From assembly GCF_003112455.1 (NCBI RefSeq), contig NZ_BDQX01000098.1, positions 73,752 through 137,751 of the forward strand: a DNA stretch of 64,000 nucleotides, in the 5' to 3' direction. Below are positions 45,003 through 54,232 of the stretch, one piece after another (position 1 is the stretch's first letter; each line of letters begins with the position of its first letter). The notes below the pieces were generated by a model. It had not been told where the DNA came from. It saw only the letters and a list, made by a program, of their open reading frames with translations, and did no database searches. The DNA comes from Paenibacillus agaridevorans (GTDB taxonomy: Bacteria > Bacillota > Bacilli > Paenibacillales > Paenibacillaceae). Made by a program: the position numbers and the translations under genes.

Positions 45003-46682
45003 TTAACGAAGCGTCAGCTGTTCCGCAATCGGTCCCAGAACGACCGCTGGAAGGAATGTGAGCGCTCCGATGATTAAAACCGTTCCAATCAGTATTCCTG
45101 CGAACAGCCCGTTATCCGTACGGAACGTCCCGATCGTCTCGGGTACCCATTGCTTGGCGGCCAGAGAACCGGCTACGGCAAGCATCGCGATCATGCTGAC
45201 ATACCTTCCCATCAGCATGACGATCCCGGTAGCGATGTTCCAGAACGGCGTATTGTCGGCGAGGCCCTCAAACCCGGACCCGTTATTGGCGGCGGAGGAA
45301 GCGAATTCGTACAGAACCTGCGTTATGCCGTGGAAGCCGGGATTCGTGATCGACCCTTGACCAAGCTCGGTCAGGAACGCGATGGCCGTCGGCCCCAGTA
45401 TAATGAGCGGATGCACGAGTATGACGATTGCGATCAGCTTCATCTCCTTGGGCTCGATCTTCCTTCCGAGAAACTCCGGCGTTCGCCCCACCATTAGCCC
45501 TGCCAAAAACACGCCGAGAATGGCGTACATAAGCATGTTCACGATGCCGACGCCCTTGCCTCCGAACACGACGTTCAACATCATCTCGGCCAGCGGCACA
45601 AGTCCGCCGATCGGAGTCAGCGTATCATGCATATTGTTGACCGTACCTGTCGTAGCTGCAGTCGTAACGGCCGTGAACAAGGCGGATTGCGGAATGCCGA
45701 ATCGCACTTCCTTGCCCTCCATGCTGCCTTGCGAGGCGTCGATGCCTAACTCGTTGATGACCGGGTTGCCTCGCGTCTCCGCTATATATACAGTTGTAAG
45801 GAATAGGAGGAACAGAGTCATCATGGCGCTGAACACGACCCAGCCCTGCTTGCGATTCCCGGAGAACAGCCCGTATGCATAGGGCAGCGCAGCCGGCAAT
45901 AGCCACATGGATAAAATTTGGATGACATTCGTCAGAGGACTTGGATTCTCAAACGGATGGGACGAGTTGGCTCCGAAAAAACCTCCGCCGTTTGTTCCGA
46001 TATGCTTGATGGCTTCCAGCGAGGCGACGGGTCCAATTGCAATGGATTGCGTATCTCCCTCCAGCGTGGTAACATTGATGGTCGATTGAAGCGTCTGCGG
46101 GACCTGCAGCGCAACAAGAACAAGTGTTACGAGAACAGCAGCGGGAATGAAAATACGGGTATGCGCCTTGACAAAATCCTGGAAGAAGTTCCCGATTGTA
46201 GTTCCTCTGCTCGTTAACCCGCGAATGAACGCGATCGCCACGGAGAAGCCCGTTGCCGCCGACGTAAACATCATCATCATAATGACGGCCATCTGGGAGA
46301 AATAACTAAGTCCCGTTTCGCCGCTGTAATGCTGCAGATTCGTATTCGTGACGAAGCTTATGATGGTATTGAAGGCGAGCGTCTCCTCCATGCCGTCGAT
46401 TCCGCTCGGATTGACCGGCAGCAGATTCTGCGTTCTAAGAACGATGTAACCTATGCCTACTAATACAACGTTTGTAAGCAAGACGCTTAAGGCATAGGCC
46501 TTCCATGTCATACCTGCAAACGATTTTAAGCCAATAAGTTTGTACAGCAAGTTCTCGAACGGTCCGAATACGGCATCGCTCCGGTTCTGCTTATTCGAGA
46601 ACACGTGATAAACGTAAGTGCCTATCGGCTTGACCAGCAGAATAAGCACGATCAAGACGATGGCAATTTGTACTATGCCCAT
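45003..46682 (-). CDS. kdpA: potassium-transporting ATPase potassium-binding subunit KdpA
   Basis: 559 residues, about ten membrane segments, with the four filter-like stretches of Kdp[57 protein letters not shown] and [10 protein letters not shown]. It binds and channels potassium. ATG 46682 follows AAGGAGG by seven bases. Preceded by kdpF and followed by kdpB. Confidence 0.96.
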   Translation of the reverse strand: MGIVQIAIVLIVLILLVKPIGTYVYHVFSNKQNRSDAVFGPFENLLYKLIGLKSFAGMTWKAYALSVLLTNVVLVGIGYIVLRTQNLLPVNPSGIDGMEETLAFNTIISFVTNTNLQHYSGETGLSYFSQMAVIMMMMFTSAATGFSVAIAFIRGLTSRGTTIGNFFQDFVKAHTRIFIPAAVLVTLVLVALQVPQTLQSTINVTTLEGDTQSIAIGPVASLEAIKHIGTNGGGFFGANSSHPFENPSPLTNVIQILSMWLLPAALPYAYGLFSGNRKQGWVVFSAMMTLFLLFLTTVYIAETRGNPVINELGIDASQGSMEGKEVRFGIPQSALFTAVTTAATTGTVNNMHDTLTPIGGLVPLAEMMLNVVFGGKGVGIVNMLMYAILGVFLAGLMVGRTPEFLGRKIEPKEMKLIAIVILVHPLIILGPTAIAFLTELGQGSITNPGFHGITQVLYEFASSAANNGSGFEGLADNTPFWNIATGIVMLMGRYVSMIAMLAVAGSLAAKQWVPETIGTFRTDNGLFAGILIGTVLIIGALTFLPAVVLGPIAEQLTLR

Positions 46683-46715
46683 GAGGCAGCCTCCTTCGGG
46701 TACGATTTGGGTCGG

Positions 46716-46793
46716 TCAGAATTTCTCCGGATGGATCAGCGCGTATACCAAATAAACAAAAACGAGCAGGGCACAGATCAGCAGCAAGGTCAC
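46716..46793 (-). CDS. kdpF: potassium-transporting ATPase accessory subunit KdpF
   Basis: 25 residues, GTG start: MTLLLICALLVFVYLVYALI ending HPEKF, one membrane helix with the conserved L-x-x-A-L-x-x-P-E-x-F ending of KdpF. It stabilises the KdpABC complex. AAGGAG lies ten bases upstream, inside the preceding small ORF, whose TGA overlaps the GTG (GTGA). It is 33 nt before kdpA. Confidence 0.9.
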   Translation of the reverse strand: MTLLLICALLVFVYLVYALIHPEKF

Positions 46794-46900
46794 CGGGAAT
46801 CCTCTCCTTTATCTTCAATGACATGCCCGCACCATGCCGCGAATCCGTAAAATAAGACAAACGCGGCAGCCAGCGTCGCAGCCATATACACATCCATCAT
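46790..46900 (-). CDS. 36-residue single-pass membrane peptide in the kdp operon
   Basis: ATG 46900 to TGA 46790: MMDVYMAATLAAAFVLFYGF, then AAWCGHVIEDKGEDSR. One hydrophobic helix (residues 5-24) followed by a charged tail. Both ends overlap neighbouring genes: its ATG overlaps the TGA of the Rossmann-like gene (ATGA) and its TGA overlaps the KdpF start (GTGA). That arrangement argues strongly for real translation. I know no named family; by size and place it could be a second KdpF-like accessory subunit. Confidence 0.7.
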   Translation of the reverse strand: MMDVYMAATLAAAFVLFYGFAAWCGHVIEDKGEDSR

Positions 46901-47343
46901 TTAGTGTCATCCTCTCCCGTTGATTCATGATCCGTCATCTCGTCCGTTATTAAGAAGTTGGAATCCTGGCCGCTTGCATAAATAACGTAGTTGGCGCCTA
47001 GACCTCGGTACATCAGCTTGGGCCTCACCTGTTCCGTAATGACATAGATGGGATTGTTGCTCCACTTCCTGCAGATCAAGAGATAGCGGCAGATTTGATT
47101 CAAGCTTCGTTCGAACAAATACACTCGGCCTATGCCGATATCGGGGGCCGCCGACCAGACTCCTTCGTCCGACGTGTCCACCGCTATAATAGTTTCAACG
47201 CCTAATCCCAGCAGCCGCTCGTATTCCTGCTCATTGTTGACGATCGCTGCAAAAGGGATATGCCTATGGAGAAGAGCTCTAACGAACTGTTCTCCCCTCA
47301 GGTTAGGAGCCGATACTAATATGACATTTTCGTGTTTGTTCAT
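46897..47343 (-). CDS. Rossmann-like protein at the head of the kdp operon
   Basis: 148 residues. ENVILVSAPNLRGEQFVRALLHRHIPFAAIV, a later ETIIAVDTSDEGVW and YVITEQVRPKLMYRGLGANYVIYA suggest a nucleotide-binding alpha/beta fold like TrkA-N proteins, although the GxGxxG loop is not intact. The frame is open to 47376, but ATG 47343 has GAGGAG nine bases upstream. It overlaps the 36-residue gene. Being the first gene after a KdpE-like operator, it is part of the potassium response, perhaps as a regulatory subunit (inference). Confidence 0.75.
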   Translation of the reverse strand: MNKHENVILVSAPNLRGEQFVRALLHRHIPFAAIVNNEQEYERLLGLGVETIIAVDTSDEGVWSAAPDIGIGRVYLFERSLNQICRYLLICRKWSNNPIYVITEQVRPKLMYRGLGANYVIYASGQDSNFLITDEMTDHESTGEDDTK

Positions 47344-47419
47344 GTTCGTTTTCTCCTCTGTTTGCTTCTGGCCCAAAGCTGAAGCTGCGGCATTTCATGA
47401 AGTCCGGATTCACACTTTC

Positions 47420-47453
47420 ATCTTAGAACGGGTTCGGGTAAAAAGGGGGTAAA
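47420..47453 (-). promoter_or_regulatory. kdp promoter with candidate KdpE direct repeat
   Basis: On the minus strand TTTACCC occurs twice (47453-47447 and 47442-47436) with an 11-bp period. A -10-like TAAGAT follows at 47425-47420, so the repeats occupy the -35 region, as expected for an OmpR-family activator. The start codon of the first gene is 77 bases on. The T-rich stretch upstream (47470-47487) may add an UP-type element. Confidence 0.55.
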
Positions 47454-47512
47454 GAAATAACGCCTTGATATAAAAAAAATATAAAAATCGCGAATCAGCC
47501 TTGGTACGCAAA

Positions 47513-47547
47513 AAGGTCCTTGAGCAACATGCATGCTCAAGGACCTT
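47513..47547 (-). terminator. terminator of the methyltransferase gene
   Basis: 14-bp perfect stem (47513-47526 with 47534-47547), 7-nt loop, 25 bases past the methyltransferase stop; on the minus strand followed by TTTTGCG. It also insulates the kdp promoter. Confidence 0.85.
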
Positions 47548-47571
47548 ATGATGTTTTTAGCTGCTAATCGC

Positions 47572-48474
47572 TTAAGCTTGACGAGGCTTTCGCGTATACA
47601 TGTTTAGATCCTGGAGTCGGATGAGCACTTTCCCGAATCGTCCGCCCTCCTGGTATTCCACCTGTCCATCCGGATAGGTCTGCTGCATATATTCCGTAAT
47701 GATGGATAGGCTGTTTTCGTCTGCCGGCAGACCGTGAATTTTCAGCCAGTTTATTACCTCCTTATTGGCAATCTCAAGGTCGCTTTTTGTCGTTTTGACT
47801 TCACGGGAAAGGATGGATTCGAACGAATATCCCTTCAGATAAAGCAGGTGCAGCAAATAGGCAAACTCCATGATCTCGTCACGAATCGGCTCCTGTGTAA
47901 CTAGTGTTCGCACATCATCCAGAAGGCTATGCTCCCTTCGTCCTGCCGGCATGCTGATATAACAGTATCCACGTGCGCAGCTCAGCACCCTCTCCGCGCC
48001 ATCCCAGTCCGTTATGACTGGACACATGGAGACGAACACGAGATCGAATTTATTTAGCCAGCCTCTGCCCTCCAGGTCGATATCTTCGAAAGGTTCGGCG
48101 ATCACTTCGACGCTTCCTTCGGGCAAGTCCTGAATATTCTTTTGCAGCAGCTCTCTCAGAGGACCGTTTGGCTCGACGGCCGTGACGCGGGCTCCCCGCT
48201 CCGCGAACGCAACAGAGAATCCGCCGGACGCGGCTCCAATATCCAACACCGTCATTCCGTTAAAGTCCACATTCTGGCCTTCAATCCAGCTCAGGATACG
48301 ATGGGTACGTTTTTTCCCCCCTTCGCTAAACACTTCCTTATTGAATGAGACCGCTCTTTTATCAAATACGCGTGTCGGGTCCATGCCTGCGTTCAACATT
48401 TTGTTAATGGCGGTATTACGGTCTTCCTTCCAGGCTTTCTCCCATACGGATGCGTCAAAAAAGGTATTCATCAT
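47572..48474 (-). CDS. class I SAM-dependent methyltransferase
   Basis: 300 residues. The SAM-binding loop is VLDIGAASGGFSVAFAERGA (about 75-95) followed by VTAVEPN, and motif IV-like FDLVFVSMCP. Substrate not recognisable. Start ATG at 48474 or 48471 (tandem ATGs after GGAGG). It follows an Rrf2-type regulator by 72 nt on the same strand and is probably controlled by it. Confidence 0.82.
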   Translation of the reverse strand: MMNTFFDASVWEKAWKEDRNTAINKMLNAGMDPTRVFDKRAVSFNKEVFSEGGKKRTHRILSWIEGQNVDFNGMTVLDIGAASGGFSVAFAERGARVTAVEPNGPLRELLQKNIQDLPEGSVEVIAEPFEDIDLEGRGWLNKFDLVFVSMCPVITDWDGAERVLSCARGYCYISMPAGRREHSLLDDVRTLVTQEPIRDEIMEFAYLLHLLYLKGYSFESILSREVKTTKSDLEIANKEVINWLKIHGLPADENSLSIITEYMQQTYPDGQVEYQEGGRFGKVLIRLQDLNMYTRKPRQA

Positions 48475-48546
48475 TATTCCTCCATTTTTTATTGAGATTT
48501 TGTAGAGTTATTATGTCTATGATCGAAGCCGAGAAAAAAACGTCCA

Positions 48547-48948
48547 TTAAGGCACGTTTTTTATCGACTGGGCCAAATCGTATATGGTCTGTTCGCGCAA
48601 GCGACGCTCCATCTGATCTTCCGCAGCCAGCACCACCTTCTGAATGACGCATTCCGGGCCATGGTCCAAGCTGCATTCGAACAGCGAAGTCGTCCCTTCG
48701 ATGGCATGGATGATATCGAGGAACGATATGTTCTCCCAATTTCGTTTGAGCCGGTATCCCCCGCTCGCTCCGGACGCGGATTCGATCATGCCGGCTTTGA
48801 CGAGCTTCGTCAAAATTTTGGACAAATAGGTTGGCGAGACATTCTGCTTTTCCGCAAGCTGCTGGACGCCTATGGGCTTCTCCGGCGTGGCTACGGCGAG
48901 AAAAAGCATGCTGTGAAGCGCATAATTCGTCGCTTTGGAGTATTTCAA
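48547..48948 (-). CDS. Rrf2-family transcriptional regulator
   Basis: 133 residues. MKYSKATNYALHSMLFLA, winged helix IGVQQLAEKQNVSPTYLSKI and wing GASGGYRL are typical. Two cysteines nine apart (FECSLDHGPECVIQK) lie where FeS-binding Rrf2 proteins have their cluster ligands, but a third Cys is missing, so thiol sensing is as likely as an FeS cluster. TTG start at 48948 with AAGGAGG six bases upstream. It is co-directional with the methyltransferase. Confidence 0.87.
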   Translation of the reverse strand: MKYSKATNYALHSMLFLAVATPEKPIGVQQLAEKQNVSPTYLSKILTKLVKAGMIESASGASGGYRLKRNWENISFLDIIHAIEGTTSLFECSLDHGPECVIQKVVLAAEDQMERRLREQTIYDLAQSIKNVP

Positions 48949-49090
48949 CGTTATCCTCCTTCCGATTTTATTGCAGATATAATGAATCTATAATAACTTC
49001 ATTTGATGGATTCGTCAATTCCGCTTTCGAATTGAAGCGAATTTTCTTCAGAGCTCTATTGATCACTAGGCCACTAAGTTATATAAAAAT

Positions 49091-49132
49091 CCCGGCACCG
49101 TCCCTCCCACTTGGGACAGACATTGTGCCGGG
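49091..49132. terminator. bidirectional terminator
   Basis: CCCGGCAC (49091-49098) pairs with GTGCCGGG (49125-49132), with an inner GTCCC/GGGAC stem; A-rich on the left and T-rich on the right, so active both ways. It ends the SLH-heparinase operon. Confidence 0.85.
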
Positions 49133-49178
49133 TTTTTCTCAAATTAATGGAGTTTAAGTCCTCTCTATATTTGATCTA

Positions 49179-52100
49179 TTACTCATCTTCCTCCAAATAA
49201 CGAACCAGTCTTAGAATAACGGTAACTGCTTCCGCTCTCGTCACCTTATCCAAAGGCGCGAATACGTTGCCCGTGCGGCCGTTCATGATGCCCAATTCCT
49301 TAAGCAATCGAGCTGCGGGTCTCGCCCATGCCGGAATAGTTGCTTCGTCGGCGTAGCCGGAAGCCGAATCCGCATTAGGCGCGTCGAGGCCAAGCGCTCT
49401 CGCAAGGATTACGGCGAGCTGTGACCGCGTTAATTCGTTTTTCGGACGGAACGTTCCGTCCTCGTAGCCGGACATTAATCCCATCTCATCCGCTAGTGCA
49501 ATAGCTCGCGTTGCCCACGATGATATATCAGCAACATCCTTGAATGATGGATCAGCGGAAGCTTCTTCGTTCGCTCTGAGCGCATTTATGATCATCACGA
49601 TAAATTGTTCTCTTGTGACGGACTGATTCGGTCGGAAAGTACCGTCCCCGAATCCTTGCGCGATGCCGTGCTCGATTGCTTCATTAATCTGCTTGTTTGC
49701 CCAATGCCCCCCAATGTCATTCACCCCCGGCTTAGCGCTCGGCTTCGGCGTAGGAGCCGGAGTTGTAGAAGGTTTAGGCGTGCTGGCTGGCGGCGGCGTT
49801 GATCCTGTCGACTCCGATGGCGACGGCTCCGGCGTCGCTGCAGGCTCTTCCTCCGTCTCGACATGTATCATGACGTACCCATTGTTCGATGTAAACGGAG
49901 TCGTTTTGCCGTTCCAACGAACCTGCTCCGCGCCAGGCGCATAGACGACAAACGTCCCGCGATCAATCTCTACGACATTATTTAATGTGACATTAAGAGT
50001 CGCACCGTTCATATAAGCAAGCGGACTCACATCCGATGTGTCCAGTTCGGCTCCCTCAAGGAATACATATTGAAGTTGTCCCGGCTCAAGCTCTCTGAAC
50101 TCGTATTGGAACAGATTCGTGCGCCCATCCGTCAGCTTCACTTCAATCTGTTCGATGGGCTTCGAGTTCAGCCGACGAACCGACTGGATCTTGCTCGCTC
50201 CGCTAAATGGTTCCAGAACCGATACATAACGGGCCTCCGTCCCGTTCACGCGATTGACGACCGTTGGCGTATAAGCATCCGTATCATTGCCCGGACCCGG
50301 CGATTCGCCCACAATCATCGTAGTCGGCTGATGCGCAGAGCTCGTCAAGCTGAACAACTTCAAGCCGTTGCCTGCCGGAGTGCGCCAGGTCCCTTCCCAG
50401 ATGCCGTCTGCCTGCGCCGATTGTCCATTGCGGAAAAAGGAATAAGCATCCTCCGTGCCAAGCGGCTCAGTCATCGGTTCCATCTCGCCGTCCGTCTCGA
50501 AGCTTCCGATTCCCCGCATGATCCAGTCGAATTGACGTTCGCTTGCCGATGCCACGTCGAACAAGTCAATCATATAGTCCGGGGTGACAGCAACCGTACG
50601 TTCGTATTGGCTCATATTGTCATATGCTTTGCTCGATGTATTCGTCATGATACCGAAGCTCTCCGAAGGGAGATACAACTTGGTAGGTTCGAAGCTTTCG
50701 ACATTATTGACAGTTGGAATATTTTGCGTCTTCCCGTCAACGGCTACGGTATTGTGGGAGAAGGTCATTTTGTAATAAGAAGTGTACATGGAATTACTGT
50801 AAGGCGGAATGCCGAGATCGGGCGCCAGACGCTCGCCTTTGCCGAAAATATCGAGATGCAGCTTGTCCGGATGTCCATGATATCCGCCGTGCAGACCGTA
50901 GTCGACCAAAGCGAACAACTGGTCGTTGCCCTCGCCTACGCGAATGACGGAATGGCCCAAACCTTCGAAATTCAAGCTTTCGGAAGGCAAGCTTCCCCCT
51001 GACGCGATATCCGTCTGTCCGTAAAACACCGCCTGCTCGCCGACGATTCCGCTGGAGGTATTGTTCGGAACAACATAACCACCGCGCGGTCTCTCCTTGT
51101 CAATATACAGCTTATTCAGCAAAGCCGCATAAGAAGAATCACTGTATTCGGCATACACAGCTTCGTAATCTATCGGCACAACTCGGCCGGGAGCGCCCAG
51201 ATTCGTCGGATATTTGCCGGAATCGTTGCTGTTAATGATGCCGAGGTCGGGATAGGCATACTGCAGCGTGACGTCAAACGTCTTTTTGAAGTTCGCGTTG
51301 CCGAACAGATCGTAGCCCATCTCCTTAAGGGATTGCGCATGAAGCAATAAAGCCATCTGGGCGTAGAAGTGATAGCCGATGGCTCCTTCGTACCAGAAAC
51401 CGTCGGACAATACGCTGTTCGTCATTTGATAATCGAAGCCGCTTCGCCCCAGGACGGAGAAGTCCATAAGCGTCTTGTCCTCCAGCACGGCGCCGATGGC
51501 TCCAATCGCGGCGTTATGCCAGGTTTGCCAGTTGGACTTGCCGACATCGTAACCTTGCAACGTCTTCGCCGATGCCGCGAACAAGTTTTGTTCGATGCCA
51601 TATGACTCTGCAACGTCGAGCACTCCGCTTGGCTTGATGAGATCATAAGCTTGCACGAGCTGGATCATCTGAACCGCTTCGTCCAGCGTCTGGAAAAACA
51701 GCTTGCCGTATTGCGGCTGCACGGGATAACTTGGATACAGCTCGGAATAACGGACCAGAATTTCCTTCGCTTTCTCGGCATATTTCTCTTCGCCTGTCAA
51801 CGCATACACAATGGCGAGATTACGCGCCGCTTCCGTATTCAGCGTGTGGGTCGTAAATCGCCAGCCTGCATCAACCTGATCGCCAGTTACGTATTCATTG
51901 GTGGCGGGACATAGATGGCTGTTAGGCGAATCGTAGTTGTACGTCAAAGTCGTGTCGCCGCAGACGAACCAGGTGGTCTGCCCTGCCGGCTGAGTCGGAT
52001 AATAGATTTCCTTCTCCAGCCAAACATCCGCTTTCGCCTTAACGGCTGCAAGATAGTCGGCTGCCCAGTCGTAATGCTCGATCTTCTCTCTGGATTCCTC

Positions 52101-54149
52101 CAGTTGCTCCTTCGTAGTCATAATGTACGGATGCTGCTTCGTCGCGATTCGCTCCGAGCCTACGGAGACATTGAGCTCAAGCTTCAACGCTTTGCCGCCT
52201 GCGGAAGGCTGAACGGAAATAATCGCCTTCCTGGTTTCGCCAGGCTCAGCGTCCGCCGGTACTTGTACTTCGAACTCAATGTCAATTGCGCGTCCTACCT
52301 CAACAATGTCCGTTACGCTGTCGTACGTGACCAGATATTCCGTACCGAAGCCGGACTCTGTTATCAAGTTATAGGCAGTGCTCGCCTCTCCTATGTTTTT
52401 AAGGGAAAGGCTGTAATGCAGAGCGCTGCCCGGGAGCGCGCTTTGGCTGATTTGTTTGATGGAGGGCTCGACCACGTTTTTGGCTAAGGCAAGATTGTCA
52501 AAATAAAGCTTGTCCGTCGGATCCGGCGCGGGATCGGAGCCGTACCATTGCGGGTGGACGATCAGCTTGCTGATCTTGCTCATCTCCGCGGTTCCCGTTG
52601 AGTTCAAAAACTTGTTGAACGGCAGCTCGATTTTTTTCCAGCCTTTCCAATCGACAAAAAAGGATGTCATAAAATATTCGTTGCTCGGCGTTGCGGGATC
52701 GTTGGCATATAGCAGGAAATAAACTTTTTTGTTGGAAGCCTTCTCCGAATATAGCCAGAACTCGATTTGATCGTAATTCTGCCACTGGATTTGGTTAAGC
52801 TCGGTAATATGCCCTGCGTTTGTCCCATCATGCCCGACAATGTCGATCGGAGTCGCGGGATTCGCCCAATATCCGGAGTATTGACCGGCAGCCGGCGAAG
52901 CGGCGTTGGTCGTATTCGTCCAACGGATAGAGCCCGTCGTAAAGTTTTCATTGGTGCCGAGCGGCGTGCTGCCCGCACTGGACAGATCAATCGTGTAGGC
53001 ATATGCCATCAGCTCGCTCGAGTAGCTTCCGATCATCGCCTTTGTCACAAGCACGGCGTTCTCGCCGACCACGATCGGACCGTTGTACAACCGGTAAGCG
53101 GAATCCTCCTCGCCTTCGTATTTATAATAAATTTGCGCATCTTCCGATTCGGACGTCAATGTAACGTTCTGTACTTGCGGGAAGGTTCCCGCTTCGGGAG
53201 CTGCCTTGACCTCGCCGACGAAGTTCGGATCGATATCAACCGTGTAGTTATAGGTCGTTTCGGCGCTGCTCACGCCGTTCATGACGGACTTGACGACCAA
53301 CTCCGTTGTTTGAGTCAGTTCCAGAGCGCCGGAATACAGTTGGAAGTCGCTGTCTACTCCTGAACGTTTGTAGTAAATGCGGTTCGCGCCAGGCGGCGTG
53401 GACGCACTGTCGAGATTCACTTTCACTTTGTTCATATAGGTGCCGCTAGGCTTGTCCGCCACGGCTGGGAACAATTCGCCGCTTCCGGTCAGTCGGAAGT
53501 CATCCAGATATACCGCCAATTCGGGGTCATTGGTCGTGCTGCCGAGCGCAATGGGATTAAATCGCAGATAATCAAGAGGACCAAACGGTTTTGGAGCCCC
53601 CGTAATCTGCGTTTTTATCGTGGCCAGCGGAATTTCGATTTTTTTCCACCCCGTCCAATCCAGCATCAGTCTGTAATAATAATAGGCCGACGCGTCGCCT
53701 TTCATATAGAAACGAATTTCCACCGGTCTATCGGTTTGATTGCCGGTACGCTGTTTGACCGAATAAGCCCAGAACGAAAGTTTATCGTAGCTGTTCAAGT
53801 CGACGCTGAGGTCCTCCTTGGAATAAATCATGGCGCTTCCCGGAACCAGACTCCCCGGGTTAGCCTGATCCGGGATGGCCAAAATCCATTTTTTTGAACC
53901 CGACCCTTCGTGGACATAATCCGGATCGGTATTGATTTGGACCGCGAGACCGGAGGTGCTTGTCGTATCGCCGGCTGTATTATGCGCGCTGGAGTCCATA
54001 TTGTTCATTTGGAAATCCAAATCGAGCGGAATCCCTCCCGCCGCTTGAACCGCGGTCGGCATAACCAGATTGGCGGATGTTATCAACCCTAGCAGCAAAG
54101 TGATTACAAGCAAGAAAGATAACGGTTTCATACTCCGTGATGATGTCAC
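49179..54149 (-). CDS. S-layer-anchored heparinase II/III-type polysaccharide lyase
   Basis: 1656 residues. Signal peptide 1-37 (SFLLVITLLLGLITSANLVM). Then a beta-sandwich carbohydrate-binding-like domain (40-225), two chitobiase-C-like modules (about 235-310 and 318-395: IYYKRSGVDSDFQLYSGAL, IYYKYEGEEDSAYRLYNGPI), a second binding domain (400-560) and an APHP/NEW3-like module (570-665). A helical lyase barrel follows (about 675-1000, with WQTWHNAAIGAIG and GAIGYHFYAQMALLLHAQSL), then the heparinase C domain with HGGYHGHPDKLHLDIFG near 1085. A Pro/Ser/Thr linker leads to three SLH domains (about 1497-1656). GTG start with AAAGGA nine bases upstream. It should depolymerise an acidic polysaccharide at the cell surface. 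Confidence 0.87.
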   Translation of the reverse strand: MTSSRSMKPLSFLLVITLLLGLITSANLVMPTAVQAAGGIPLDLDFQMNNMDSSAHNTAGDTTSTSGLAVQINTDPDYVHEGSGSKKWILAIPDQANPGSLVPGSAMIYSKEDLSVDLNSYDKLSFWAYSVKQRTGNQTDRPVEIRFYMKGDASAYYYYRLMLDWTGWKKIEIPLATIKTQITGAPKPFGPLDYLRFNPIALGSTTNDPELAVYLDDFRLTGSGELFPAVADKPSGTYMNKVKVNLDSASTPPGANRIYYKRSGVDSDFQLYSGALELTQTTELVVKSVMNGVSSAETTYNYTVDIDPNFVGEVKAAPEAGTFPQVQNVTLTSESEDAQIYYKYEGEEDSAYRLYNGPIVVGENAVLVTKAMIGSYSSELMAYAYTIDLSSAGSTPLGTNENFTTGSIRWTNTTNAASPAAGQYSGYWANPATPIDIVGHDGTNAGHITELNQIQWQNYDQIEFWLYSEKASNKKVYFLLYANDPATPSNEYFMTSFFVDWKGWKKIELPFNKFLNSTGTAEMSKISKLIVHPQWYGSDPAPDPTDKLYFDNLALAKNVVEPSIKQISQSALPGSALHYSLSLKNIGEASTAYNLITESGFGTEYLVTYDSVTDIVEVGRAIDIEFEVQVPADAEPGETRKAIISVQPSAGGKALKLELNVSVGSERIATKQHPYIMTTKEQLEESREKIEHYDWAADYLAAVKAKADVWLEKEIYYPTQPAGQTTWFVCGDTTLTYNYDSPNSHLCPATNEYVTGDQVDAGWRFTTHTLNTEAARNLAIVYALTGEEKYAEKAKEILVRYSELYPSYPVQPQYGKLFFQTLDEAVQMIQLVQAYDLIKPSGVLDVAESYGIEQNLFAASAKTLQGYDVGKSNWQTWHNAAIGAIGAVLEDKTLMDFSVLGRSGFDYQMTNSVLSDGFWYEGAIGYHFYAQMALLLHAQSLKEMGYDLFGNANFKKTFDVTLQYAYPDLGIINSNDSGKYPTNLGAPGRVVPIDYEAVYAEYSDSSYAALLNKLYIDKERPRGGYVVPNNTSSGIVGEQAVFYGQTDIASGGSLPSESLNFEGLGHSVIRVGEGNDQLFALVDYGLHGGYHGHPDKLHLDIFGKGERLAPDLGIPPYSNSMYTSYYKMTFSHNTVAVDGKTQNIPTVNNVESFEPTKLYLPSESFGIMTNTSSKAYDNMSQYERTVAVTPDYMIDLFDVASASERQFDWIMRGIGSFETDGEMEPMTEPLGTEDAYSFFRNGQSAQADGIWEGTWRTPAGNGLKLFSLTSSAHQPTTMIVGESPGPGNDTDAYTPTVVNRVNGTEARYVSVLEPFSGASKIQSVRRLNSKPIEQIEVKLTDGRTNLFQYEFRELEPGQLQYVFLEGAELDTSDVSPLAYMNGATLNVTLNNVVEIDRGTFVVYAPGAEQVRWNGKTTPFTSNNGYVMIHVETEEEPAATPEPSPSESTGSTPPPASTPKPSTTPAPTPKPSAKPGVNDIGGHWANKQINEAIEHGIAQGFGDGTFRPNQSVTREQFIVMIINALRANEEASADPSFKDVADISSWATRAIALADEMGLMSGYEDGTFRPKNELTRSQLAVILARALGLDAPNADSASGYADEATIPAWARPAARLLKELGIMNGRTGNVFAPLDKVTRAEAVTVILRLVRYLEEDE

Positions 54150-54184
54150 TAATCCTCATCCTTTCGCTTGACAGTTTGTCAGAA

Positions 54185-54216
54185 GACAAGCCCCGTTAAA
54201 GCTAACGAGGCTTGTC
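54185..54216. other. intercistronic stem-loop between the binding protein and lyase genes
   Basis: A 14-bp stem with one mismatch (54185-54198 with 54203-54216), loop AAGC, in the 83-base gap. No T-run follows on the minus strand. It may protect the upstream binding-protein mRNA or damp expression of the lyase. Confidence 0.6.
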
Positions 54217-54232
54217 GAATCATTGCAAAATA

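Noticed and set aside
50070..51002. 310-codon open frame on the plus strand
   Set aside because: Antisense to the heparinase-like lyase; no ribosome site and no motifs.
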